Below are positions 1 through 7,266 of a stretch of 31,796 bases of DNA, one piece after another. The number at the start of each line of letters is the position of its first letter. Within the stretch, counting starts at the first letter, position 1. The notes beneath the pieces were generated by a model that ran no database searches, was not told the DNA's origin, and saw only the letters and a program-made list of their open reading frames with translations. The DNA is taken from contig CANQFX010000003.1 in assembly GCA_947600015.1 (NCBI GenBank), positions 1 through 31,796 on the forward strand. Reading direction: 5' to 3'. The position numbers were made by a program, and so were the translations under genes. Source of the stretch: an uncultured Bacilli bacterium. Its GTDB lineage: Bacteria > Bacillota_I > Bacilli_A > RF39 > UBA660.

Positions 1-120
1 ACAGGAGAAGTTGGACCTCAAGGACTTACTGGTATCACCGGAGCAGAAGGACCTACAGGGCCTACAGGTGCAACAGGACCTACGGGTCCAACGGGACCAA
101 CTGGGCCTGCAGAATCCTAA
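1..120 (+). CDS. Collagen-like Gly-X-Y repeat protein, C-terminal end (5' truncated by window)
   Basis: Frame 1 is open from the first base to a TAA at 118-120. It encodes 39 residues of Gly-X-Y triplets dominated by Gly-Pro-Thr, ending in Pro-Ala-Glu-Ser. Such Thr-rich collagen-like tails occur in surface filaments and exosporium glycoproteins of spore-forming Bacillota (BclA-like), where threonines carry O-glycans. The repeat runs right to the C-terminus, with no LPXTG sorting signal and no BclA-type globular C-terminal domain. A strong terminator follows at once. The next gene on the same strand is a glycosyltransferase, which fits a glycosylated collagen-like surface or spore protein. The repeat is seen directly; the spore location is inference. 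Confidence 0.9.
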   Translation, partial: TGEVGPQGLTGITGAEGPTGPTGATGPTGPTGPTGPAES

Positions 121-121
121 T

Positions 122-146
122 AAAGTCACCCTCGATGGTGACTTTT
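122..146 (+). terminator. Rho-independent terminator after the collagen-like gene
   Basis: A 9-bp stem (122-130 with 137-145) closes a 6-nt loop and its 3' arm ends in a T run. It lies 2 bases after the TAA stop of the collagen-like gene. Confidence 0.85.
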
Positions 147-209
147 CTTATAGAAAAAATCATAAATAAACAAGAAAAATACATATACTGGAAAAGAAAG
201 GAAAAGAAT

Positions 210-1283
210 ATGAAAATATGTGTATATGCAATTGCTAAAAATGAAGAACAATTTGTAGAACGTTGGACTACTTCTATGAAAGAAGCGGATGAAATTTATG
301 TTCTTGATACAGGATCTACAGATCACACAGTAGAAAAGTTAAAAGAATTAGGAGTTCATGTAGAAAGAAAAGAAATTGTTCCTTGGCGTTTTGATGTCGC
401 AAGAAATGAATCCTTAAACTTAGTACCAGAAGATGCTGATATTTGTGTATGTACGGATTTAGATGAAGTATTTCAATCTGGATGGAGAAAAGAATTAGAA
501 ACTTTTTGGAAGGACGATACCAATCGTGCAAGATATATTTATAATTGGAGTTTAGATGAAAAGAATCAACCTTTAATTAGTTTTTACTATGAAAAAATTC
601 ATTCTCGAAAAGATTATATTTGGACTCATCCAGTGCATGAAGTGTTAACTTATCAAAAAGAAAAGGAAAAATATATTACGATTGATTCCATTATTTTAAA
701 TCACTATCCCAATCATGAAAAATCTCGTAGTAGTTATCTTCCCCTACTAGAATTATCCGTACAAGAAGATCCAAATGATGACCGAAACATGCATTATTTA
801 GGAAGAGAATACATGTATCATGAACGATTTACTGATGCCATTACCACTTTAAAAAAACATTTAACATTAGAAAAAGCTGTATGGAAAGATGAACGAGCAG
901 CTTCGATGCGTTTTATTGGACGTTGTTATAAAAGCTTAGGAAACATAGAAGAAGCAAGACTCTGGTTTGATGAAGCAATAAAACAAGCTCCCTATTTAAG
1001 AGATGCCTATGTGGAACGTGCATTATTAGAATACGAACAAAAAAATTATCAAGAGGCAGAAAAGTATGCTTTAAAGGCACTTCAAATTAAAACGCATATC
1101 AAGTCCTATATTAATGAAATTTTTAGTTGGGATGGTACCGTTTACGATTTATTATCTTTATGTTGTTACTACTTAGGAAAATATAATTATGCGATTTATT
1201 TTGTCGATTTAGCTTTAGAATATAAAAAAGATGATGAAAGACTATTAAACAATAAAAAATTATTTCAAGAAAAAGAAGACTAA
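210..1283 (+). CDS. Family 2 glycosyltransferase with C-terminal TPR repeats (SunS-like)
   Basis: The protein has 357 residues. Residues 1-150 form a GT-A fold of GT2 type: a start rich in Val/Ile followed by AKNE, LDTGSTDHT at 32-40 (nucleotide binding) and DLDE at 83-86, the expected DXD metal/nucleotide-sugar site. Residues about 190-350 are helical tetratricopeptide-like repeats. This GT2-TPR arrangement is that of the SunS/ThuS peptide glycosyltransferases and related protein O-/S-glycosyltransferases, where the TPR part recognises the acceptor. There is no signal peptide, so it is cytosolic. I chose the ATG at 210 because a GAAAGGAAAAG ribosome site precedes it; an earlier in-frame ATG at 135 lies inside the upstream terminator. 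Lying directly behind a collagen-like gene suggests the Thr-rich repeats as acceptor; that is inference. Confidence 0.85.
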   Translation: MKICVYAIAKNEEQFVERWTTSMKEADEIYVLDTGSTDHTVEKLKELGVHVERKEIVPWRFDVARNESLNLVPEDADICVCTDLDEVFQSGWRKELETFWKDDTNRARYIYNWSLDEKNQPLISFYYEKIHSRKDYIWTHPVHEVLTYQKEKEKYITIDSIILNHYPNHEKSRSSYLPLLELSVQEDPNDDRNMHYLGREYMYHERFTDAITTLKKHLTLEKAVWKDERAASMRFIGRCYKSLGNIEEARLWFDEAIKQAPYLRDAYVERALLEYEQKNYQEAEKYALKALQIKTHIKSYINEIFSWDGTVYDLLSLCCYYLGKYNYAIYFVDLALEYKKDDERLLNNKKLFQEKED

Positions 1284-1305
1284 TATTTTCAGTCTTCCTT
1301 TTTTC
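1275..1305. terminator. Bidirectional terminator between convergent genes
   Basis: A 7-bp stem, 1275-1281 with 1291-1297, is followed by a T run on the plus strand and, read on the minus strand, by TTTTTC. It serves the glycosyltransferase gene and the convergent membrane-protein gene ending at 1312. Confidence 0.75.
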
Positions 1306-1311
1306 ATTCTT

Positions 1312-2136
1312 TTAAGATGATACTACTTGTTCTTTTTCTTTATTTTTATAATGAGAAATGATGCCATAAGTAATAAGCAATAAAATTCCTACGATAAAAA
1401 CAATGGCAGAACCAATTAACATAGGAAGGGAACTAATTGATAGGTTCATTCCTATATCACTTAAAATGTATTCTACAATAATTCCTGATAATACAGCAAA
1501 GATTGCATTTATAATTCCTGCTAATAATGATGCAATTCCTAGAGAAAATACCCATTTATACACGCTACCCTGTAATAAGGCAATCAGTAATAATGTAAGA
1601 ACAATTATACCTAATGTAATGAATTTAAATTTAGAAGAAGTAATTTGATGGTATGTTTGTAATATTTGCTTTGAATCTTCGGGAAGTTCTTCTTTTGCTT
1701 CCTTAATTGTTTTCTTATATTCTTCATTTACTTGTTGATATTGTTCACTTTCCATTATTTCCTTTAATTTTTCTGTAGGTATATCAATATTAAATTCTTT
1801 TTCTAATTGTTTTTCATTTTCCTGAATAAATTGGATTAACTCTTCTCCTAATTCTATTTTTTCTAATTCCTTATCTTCTGCTAAACTGTTTAATGTAAGA
1901 TCAATGTACTTATTCAAGAAAGCATCCACTTTCTCATTATCTAACACTTTTTTTAATGTTGCTTCTTCCATTTCTAGGTCATCAGCAATATTACTAGACA
2001 ATTCCTCTTTTATTGTTTGATTTATAAATTGATTACTTACCAATTCATAAACAAAGAAACTACTAGTAAATCCAAAAATCAAAATAATTAATAAAATTGT
2101 TAGTATGCCAGATAATATTTTTCGAACCACTCTCAT
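1312..2136 (-). CDS. Membrane protein of unknown function, one N-terminal and three C-terminal TM segments
   Basis: This is a 274-residue protein that I do not recognise. Residues 7-30 form a hydrophobic segment, signal anchor or uncleaved signal. Residues about 35-165 are a very acidic, Lys/Glu-rich helical domain that would lie outside the cell. Three hydrophobic helices follow (about 170-190, 195-220 and 235-260), then a short Lys-rich cytoplasmic tail. The start is supported by AAGGAAGGAGAA just upstream. A TATAAT at about 25 bases before that site suggests its own promoter. The layout resembles the many two-sided sensor-like membrane proteins of Bacillota with an extracellular helical domain, but no catalytic motif is visible and no function should be assigned. 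Confidence 0.75.
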   Translation of the reverse strand: MRVVRKILSGILTILLIILIFGFTSSFFVYELVSNQFINQTIKEELSSNIADDLEMEEATLKKVLDNEKVDAFLNKYIDLTLNSLAEDKELEKIELGEELIQFIQENEKQLEKEFNIDIPTEKLKEIMESEQYQQVNEEYKKTIKEAKEELPEDSKQILQTYHQITSSKFKFITLGIIVLTLLLIALLQGSVYKWVFSLGIASLLAGIINAIFAVLSGIIVEYILSDIGMNLSISSLPMLIGSAIVFIVGILLLITYGIISHYKNKEKEQVVSS

Positions 2137-2196
2137 AAAATTCTCCTTCCTTTTCTTTATTATAACCTTTTTTTAGTTAAAAGGAAAACTTTAAAT

Positions 2197-3690
2197 TTAT
2201 TTTTTAAATCGATTCAAAAAACCTTTTCTTTTTTGATTTTCTGCTTCTTTTAAATCACTACTGGATGTAATAGAGTCCTTTGCTTCTCCTAAATTAATAT
2301 CAGATACGATAGAAGCGGTTTTTTCTTCATATTCGGCAATAGCTTTGTCTGCTTTTTCTGAATTTTTATTTAATACATAACGAATGAATTCTGCTTCAAT
2401 GTGAGAAATGAAAGCTTTAAAATTTGGGATCATATAAAATGGAAAACTTTTTTTAAAGAAATCATTTATTTCTTCTTTTGTCACAACATCTGAATATATA
2501 TCGGTATAAATTGCAGCCATTCGATCTTTAATATAGGCAGGTTTTTTAACTGGAATTAGAGAATTTTCCTCATAAATTGCTTTCTTATTTCTAATGATTC
2601 CTTTACACTCATCACTTTGTAAAAGGGAAATTAATTTCTCTTTTTTTTCCTGCGGATGATTTTCTAACACTTTTACCTTATTATATACTTCTTGATACGT
2701 ATCACTATCAAAAATCAGATCCATATAACGAATATAAAGATCTCGTCCTTCATCAAATAGAATCTTCGTACCATCAATCTTAGAAATACACTCAAACATT
2801 AAATCTTTAATCGCTTGATTTGGCTCTACTTCCTCTAACTTTTCTTGCATATAAGTATAACGATTACCAATTAATAAACCTTTATTATAATATATATCAG
2901 GAGAATAATGAGAATTTAATACTTTTTCTATAATTGCAGATATATTTAGTATCCCAGGATTTATTCCTTCTAAAATAAGGTCTTCTTTATGTTTTAAAAC
3001 CTGGTCAATGAATTGTAATTGATATTTACGAATCTTTTTATCTTCAAGATCATCAATGTGATGAAAGAAGAAATTAAAAATATAATCTATTTGAAAATGT
3101 TTATTTTCCATAAAATAAGGTACTACATTCTTTACGGCAAGATATTGCTTTATAGAATATGACTTCGAAAAGTCAATGAAAAAAGGAACACTATGTTTTA
3201 CGATTCTTGAAAACGTTGCAAAATCATCTTTATATTCATGATAACCATAAAGCATAATATAAAGATTAAGGGCATAAGTAATTGGTTCATTCTCCCCTTT
3301 CCTCAATGTTTTATATTCTATCATCTTTAAAAAAGGGCGAATACTAGAAAAGAAACATTCCAAATACTCTTCTTTTTCTTCCTCTAACATTTCTGATAAA
3401 TAAACGAAAATACTATCTTCTTTTTCTAGCGTATAACCATAATACAATTGATTTTGCTGTGTTTGACACTCACTTAACTGTGACTCTTTCACCTGTGACC
3501 GTTGTCTTTTGAGGTCACTTCTTATATTATCGATTCGTTTTTGCAGATTATTATTATATTCATTATCAAATGCGAAAATATCATAACATAAATATCTTAG
3601 TAATTTTAAAATATCCGTTTCATATTTTTTGTTGCTTCCTTTTATATTAGCAATCAAATCATAAATTTGTTGATTAGAAACTTTCTCCAT
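2197..3690 (-). CDS. Hypothetical 497-aa soluble protein
   Basis: I do not recognise the family. The protein is mostly alpha-helical and highly charged, without signal peptide or membrane segments. A helical, basic stretch at about 45-70 (KRIDNIRSDLKRQ) looks like a short coiled coil; the centre (100-330) is rich in Tyr/Phe/Ile and may be a helical-repeat fold. The tail from about 440 is a Lys/Glu-rich linker that ends in a basic KKGFLNRFKK. The start codon has a good GAGGAG ribosome site 5 bases upstream. The gene follows clpB on the same strand but is separated from it by a terminator and 111 bases, so it is probably transcribed separately. The basic amphipathic C-terminus could touch membrane or nucleic acid, which is speculation. 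Confidence 0.7.
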   Translation of the reverse strand: MEKVSNQQIYDLIANIKGSNKKYETDILKLLRYLCYDIFAFDNEYNNNLQKRIDNIRSDLKRQRSQVKESQLSECQTQQNQLYYGYTLEKEDSIFVYLSEMLEEEKEEYLECFFSSIRPFLKMIEYKTLRKGENEPITYALNLYIMLYGYHEYKDDFATFSRIVKHSVPFFIDFSKSYSIKQYLAVKNVVPYFMENKHFQIDYIFNFFFHHIDDLEDKKIRKYQLQFIDQVLKHKEDLILEGINPGILNISAIIEKVLNSHYSPDIYYNKGLLIGNRYTYMQEKLEEVEPNQAIKDLMFECISKIDGTKILFDEGRDLYIRYMDLIFDSDTYQEVYNKVKVLENHPQEKKEKLISLLQSDECKGIIRNKKAIYEENSLIPVKKPAYIKDRMAAIYTDIYSDVVTKEEINDFFKKSFPFYMIPNFKAFISHIEAEFIRYVLNKNSEKADKAIAEYEEKTASIVSDINLGEAKDSITSSSDLKEAENQKRKGFLNRFKK

Positions 3691-3752
3691 AGAAATCTCC
3701 TCTACTGATAATATTTTATATTTTACTTTTCATTTACTAGGACTAAGGAATC

Positions 3753-3781
3753 CTTTTGTGGAGATTATTTTACCACAAAAG
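3753..3781. repeat. Perfect 9-bp inverted repeat between clpB and the 497-aa gene
   Basis: CTTTTGTGG at 3753-3761 pairs with CCACAAAAG at 3773-3781 around an 11-nt loop. Neither side is followed by a T run, so it is not a classical terminator. It lies about 60 bases upstream of the start of the 497-aa gene and could be an operator or a transcript-end hairpin. Confidence 0.5.
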
Positions 3782-3782
3782 A

Positions 3783-3825
3783 GGAAGAAAAGCAAGGAAT
3801 GTTAAAGTATTTCTTTTCCTTGCTT
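3783..3825 (-). terminator. clpB terminator
   Basis: A 10-bp stem, 3790-3799 with 3816-3825, spans the clpB stop codon. On the minus strand it is followed by a pyrimidine-rich TTCTTCC tract, so the U run is imperfect. Confidence 0.6.
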
Positions 3826-5925
3826 TATATGCATTTGATAGGTTTTTCCGTCATAATCTAAAATAATTGTACTTTGATATTTTACTTCACCAGAAATAAT
3901 TCGTTTTGAAAGTTCTGTTTCTAATGTCCTACTTACTAATCGTTTCAATGGTCTTGCGCCATAATTGATATCGTATCCTTCTGTTATCAATTGTTTCTTA
4001 GCATTTTCTGTTAATTTAATATGTATTTCTAAATCAACTAATCTATTTTCAATATCAGAAACAATTTTATCTAGAATTTCTGCTATTGCCTCTTTACTTA
4101 ATGGATGAAATACAATGACTTCATCAATTCGATTGATAAATTCTGGTCTAAAATGCGCACGGACATCAGACATTACCATATCTGTATTTCCATCTAAAAT
4201 ATGTTCACTTCCTAAATTAGAAGTCATAATAATAATTGTATTTTTAAAATCAACGGTTCTACCATTGGAATCCGTCACTCTACCATCGTCTAATATTTGT
4301 AATAATAGATTTAATACTTCCGGATGTGCTTTTTCAATTTCATCAAAAAGGACAATACTATAAGGATTTCTTCTGACCGCTTCTGTTAATTGTCCTCCTT
4401 CTTCATAACCGATATAACCAGGAGGGGAACCAATTAAGCGAGAAACACTAAACTTTTCCATATATTCACTCATATCAATACGAACCATATGACGTTCATC
4501 ATCAAAAAGTTCATAAGCAAGGGTTCTCGCAACCTCGGTTTTTCCTACTCCTGTTGGTCCTAAAAACATAAAGGAAGCAATAGGTCGATTTGGATCTTTG
4601 ATGCCACTACGTGATTTAATAATCGCATCACTTACTAGTCTTAAAACATCATCTTGCCCCATAACTCGTTTTTTCATATCTTGTTCTAAGCTTAATAATT
4701 TTTCTTTTTCTGATTCAATTAATTTGGTCACGGGAATATTTGTCCATTTTGCAATAATTTGACAAATATCATTATCTGTCACAGTATCACTTAAAATTTT
4801 ATTTTTTTCGGTATTATTTAAAGCCTCTAATTCTTTTTCAATACGTGGAATTTCTCCATGACGAAGAATGGCAGCTTTCTCTAAATCATATTCATTTTCT
4901 GCTTGATCTAAATCGAATTTGGCTTGTTCTAATTCTTGTTTTTTCTTCTTGATTTCCTCATTTAAATTTTTCTCTTTATTCCAAGCCTCTGTTAATTCTT
5001 GTTCTTTTTCTTTTAATTTTTCTAATTCCTGATCAATGCTTTCTAACCGTTTTTTTGATAGTTCATCCTTTTCTTTTCTTAATGCTTCTTTTTCAATCTC
5101 TAAGCGCATAATATCATGTGTTAATGTATCCAACTCAAATGGAACAGAATCCATTTGTACTCGGATTGTCGCACAAGCTTCATCTACTAGGTCAATTGCT
5201 TTATCTGGTAAAAAACGATCTGTAATATAACGATTCGATAGCGTCGCAGCAGAAATCAAAGCTTTATCTTGGATTGTAACACCATGATGAATTTCAAATC
5301 GCTCTTTCAACCCTCGAAGAATTGTAATTGTATCTTCTACATTGGGTTGTTCTACTTTTACTTTTTGAAAACGTCTTTCTAGGGCACCATCTTTTTCAAT
5401 ATATTCTCGATACTCTTTTAATGTTGTTGCGCCAATTACATGAATTTCTCCTCTAGCAAGCATTGGTTTCAAAATATTTGATGTGTCCATTGCTCCTTCT
5501 GTTCTACCAGTACCAACAATCATATGAATTTCATCAATAAACATGATGATTTCTCCAGCGCTCTTTTTGACTTCATTTAATACATTTTTTAGTCTCTCTT
5601 CAAACTCTCCACGATACTTTGCACCTGCCACTAAGGAAGCCATATCTAATTCCCAAATCGTCTTATCCTTCAAACTGCTAGGAACATCTCCCTTTACAAT
5701 ACGAAGGGCAAGCCCTTCTACAATTGCCGTTTTTCCTACTCCTGGTTCTCCAATTAACACTGGATTATTTTTTGTTTTTCTTGATAATACCCTCGTAATA
5801 CTACGGATTTCATCATCTCTGCCAATGACAGGATCAATTTTTCCATTCTTTGCGTCTTGACAAATATTTCGTCCATATTTTTCTAATACACTTTCATTGT
5901 TTTCTTCTTGTGGATAACCATACAT
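3802..5925 (-). CDS. clpB: ClpB disaggregase lacking the N-terminal domain
   Basis: An ATP-dependent Hsp100 unfoldase that pulls polypeptides out of aggregates together with DnaK. The 707 residues hold D1 (Walker A GEPGVGKT 59-66, Walker B with DE 131-132, substrate loop KYRGEF 103-108), a full coiled-coil M domain (about 265-385) and D2 (Walker A GPTGVGKT 456-463, pore loop GSPPGYIGY from 499, LFDEI 526-530, GARPL near the end). The M domain separates it from ClpA, ClpC and ClpE, and no IGF-type ClpP loop is seen. Usual ClpB has about 860 residues; the missing 150 are the Clp_N double repeat, giving a short form like that of mycoplasmas. The start has a GAGGGGTG ribosome site, and the upstream DNA is promoter and CIRCE, so the short form is genuine and not a mis-set start. 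Regulation by HrcA is expected. Confidence 0.97.
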   Translation of the reverse strand: MYGYPQEENNESVLEKYGRNICQDAKNGKIDPVIGRDDEIRSITRVLSRKTKNNPVLIGEPGVGKTAIVEGLALRIVKGDVPSSLKDKTIWELDMASLVAGAKYRGEFEERLKNVLNEVKKSAGEIIMFIDEIHMIVGTGRTEGAMDTSNILKPMLARGEIHVIGATTLKEYREYIEKDGALERRFQKVKVEQPNVEDTITILRGLKERFEIHHGVTIQDKALISAATLSNRYITDRFLPDKAIDLVDEACATIRVQMDSVPFELDTLTHDIMRLEIEKEALRKEKDELSKKRLESIDQELEKLKEKEQELTEAWNKEKNLNEEIKKKKQELEQAKFDLDQAENEYDLEKAAILRHGEIPRIEKELEALNNTEKNKILSDTVTDNDICQIIAKWTNIPVTKLIESEKEKLLSLEQDMKKRVMGQDDVLRLVSDAIIKSRSGIKDPNRPIASFMFLGPTGVGKTEVARTLAYELFDDERHMVRIDMSEYMEKFSVSRLIGSPPGYIGYEEGGQLTEAVRRNPYSIVLFDEIEKAHPEVLNLLLQILDDGRVTDSNGRTVDFKNTIIIMTSNLGSEHILDGNTDMVMSDVRAHFRPEFINRIDEVIVFHPLSKEAIAEILDKIVSDIENRLVDLEIHIKLTENAKKQLITEGYDINYGARPLKRLVSRTLETELSKRIISGEVKYQSTIILDYDGKTYQMHIKQGKEIL

Positions 5926-5946
5926 ATTATCACCCCTCGATACTTA

Positions 5947-5973
5947 TTATACACATTTTTTAGCACTTGTCAA
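5947..5973 (-). promoter_or_regulatory. clpB promoter, overlapped by CIRCE
   Basis: On the minus strand a TTGACA (-35, 5968-5973) and a TATAAT (-10, 5947-5952) are separated by 15 bases, a little short of the ideal. The CIRCE palindrome covers the -35 box, the classical arrangement for HrcA repression. Confidence 0.75.
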
Positions 5974-5986
5974 TAGCGAGTGCTAA
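5960..5986. promoter_or_regulatory. CIRCE operator (HrcA binding site)
   Basis: TTAGCACTT, nine bases, GAGTGCTAA: this matches the CIRCE consensus TTAGCACTC-N9-GAGTGCTAA at 17 of 18 arm positions, with one T for C. It sits directly upstream of clpB, which is therefore predicted to be derepressed by heat or misfolded protein through HrcA/GroE. Confidence 0.95.
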
Positions 5987-6017
5987 TATCATGTGTTAGA
6001 AAAACGAATTTCTAAAA

Positions 6018-6623
6018 TCATTCGTCTTCCCAGCTTATTATTTTCAAATTAGGCCACTTTTTTTTCCATCTTTCTGCTCTTTCATAAAAATGTTCTTTCG
6101 TAAATTCTATTTTCACTGGTCTAATCATTTCTCCAAATATATCATTTAATCCATAAGGGGCAAATATCTTGAAGACATCATTTTCTAATCGGATGCCAAC
6201 ACAAGTGACTGTGGCACCCCATTTTGTAATTGCTTCTTCTACACTTGCTATCGGCGTTTTCTTCGTGTCATATTTTTCATTATACCAAATATGAACTCGT
6301 GCTTGATTTTTAATATCATAACAGCCTTTACCTAATCGCTTTTCCAAATCTTTAATAATTTTATCTTCTGCTTCATAAGACGTATCTTTATCGTAATAGA
6401 CAATGTCATAATCTTGAATTCCAAAATCTAGTTTGTTTCCCTCCAGATAGTTAAAAATTGTTTGATTAACACAGCCTGCTGCCAAATAATAATTTTTAAA
6501 AGAGGGATTTACTAAAGCATATTCTTGTAGTTCTTTTAATATTTTCATAATGATACTACTCTTTTTTATAATCGATTCAAAAATTTTTTGTTGTTCTTCT
6601 AAATCTTTATTATAACCAAGCAT
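6018..6623 (-). CDS. Nucleotidyltransferase-like protein (NTP_transf_6 / DUF925)
   Basis: This 201-residue protein has the family hallmarks AGCVNQ at 49-54 and DYDIVYYD at 71-78, with the two acidic residues that would bind metal-nucleotide in the polymerase-beta fold. The domain continues to a C-terminal tail rich in Trp and Lys. The substrate of this family is unknown; structural kinship is to minimal nucleotidyltransferases. The first Met is preferred over Met26 because the region before AGC (EQQKIFESIIKKSSIIMKIL) is normal for the family. The start lies one base after the stop of the upstream DUF5662-type gene, so the two are translationally coupled. Confidence 0.85.
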   Translation of the reverse strand: MLGYNKDLEEQQKIFESIIKKSSIIMKILKELQEYALVNPSFKNYYLAAGCVNQTIFNYLEGNKLDFGIQDYDIVYYDKDTSYEAEDKIIKDLEKRLGKGCYDIKNQARVHIWYNEKYDTKKTPIASVEEAITKWGATVTCVGIRLENDVFKIFAPYGLNDIFGEMIRPVKIEFTKEHFYERAERWKKKWPNLKIISWEDE

Positions 6624-6624
6624 C

Positions 6625-7212
6625 CTAAACTAAAATCCTTTCTTTTTCTTCTTTTTTTCTGTATTTTTCATAAATTTCTTTTAAAAACTTTTTGTTTAAC
6701 ACTTGATTTATCCCTTTTATACTAACTTCTGTATATACTTCGGTAAGCAACTCCTTCATATATTTAGAAATATGAGCCTTATCTTTTACCTTATTCCAAT
6801 AACTCAGTTGATACTCTTTTGTCCAATTTTTTCCTTGATAAACCAAGCCTGCTGCGAGATTATCACATATCATTTCTAAAAAGTATGGAAATGGCATAAA
6901 TGGAGTTTCGATTGGAGTATCATAATCATACCAATATTCATAATGATGCTTATTTCTTCCTTTATGATGAAGCCAAGCCTTAGAATAGCCAGTTTCTACT
7001 TTGCAATTTTTAATAGGGCTATGATCTCCTGAATAATATTTTACTCCTTCTAAAAATTCAACAGGACTGTATTTGGATAAATCATGTACCAATCCCCGCC
7101 AAACCATTCCCATTTTACAACACAAACAAAATACTTTAAAACGATGTTTGTTTACTGTGTGTAAATGAAGAAAAAAATTTTTGATATTCATCGAATATTT
7201 TTTACTACTCAT
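6625..7212 (-). CDS. DUF5662-type protein
   Basis: This 195-residue soluble protein has the sequence pattern of a conserved family in Bacillota and their phages (DUF5662): HRFKVF, a Cys pair near 30, GLVHDLSKYSP at about 40-50 (an HD-like His-Asp followed by Lys), then SPI, GYSKAWLHHKGRNKHHYEYW with five His in a row of conserved positions. The many His/Asp suggest a metal-binding, HD-domain-like hydrolase fold, but no activity is established that I know of. AAAGGAGG lies just upstream of the ATG. It forms a two-gene unit with the following nucleotidyltransferase-like gene. Confidence 0.8.
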   Translation of the reverse strand: MSSKKYSMNIKNFFLHLHTVNKHRFKVFCLCCKMGMVWRGLVHDLSKYSPVEFLEGVKYYSGDHSPIKNCKVETGYSKAWLHHKGRNKHHYEYWYDYDTPIETPFMPFPYFLEMICDNLAAGLVYQGKNWTKEYQLSYWNKVKDKAHISKYMKELLTEVYTEVSIKGINQVLNKKFLKEIYEKYRKKEEKERILV

Positions 7213-7229
7213 AGCTTGCCTCCTTTATC

Positions 7230-7258
7230 ATTATATCACAAAAAAAGAAGATTATCTT
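7230..7258 (-). promoter_or_regulatory. Promoter of the DUF5662/nucleotidyltransferase pair
   Basis: TATAAT at 7230-7235 (minus strand) lies 18 bases before the start codon, with AAGATA 17 bases upstream as a weak -35. The -35 overlaps the end of the preceding gene and its terminator. Confidence 0.5.
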
Positions 7259-7266
7259 TCTTCTTT
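7237..7266 (-). terminator. Terminator of the FAD/Rieske gene
   Basis: Stem 7244-7250 with 7260-7266 (7 bp), followed on the minus strand by seven T. It overlaps the gene's last codons. Confidence 0.8.

Noticed and set aside
1..120. Short tandem DNA repeats or a CRISPR-like array
   Set aside because: The repetition is the Gly-X-Y coding pattern of a collagen-like protein, with no spacers.
135..209. A longer N-terminus for the glycosyltransferase
   Set aside because: The ATG at 135 lies in the terminator of the collagen-like gene and has no ribosome site; the family begins at the ATG at 210.
4115..5860. Plus-strand open frames of 60-105 codons inside clpB
   Set aside because: They are antisense shadows of clpB with no ribosome sites.
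3802..5925. ClpC/ClpE identity for the Hsp100 gene
   Set aside because: A full M coiled coil and no ClpP-binding loop make ClpB the better call.
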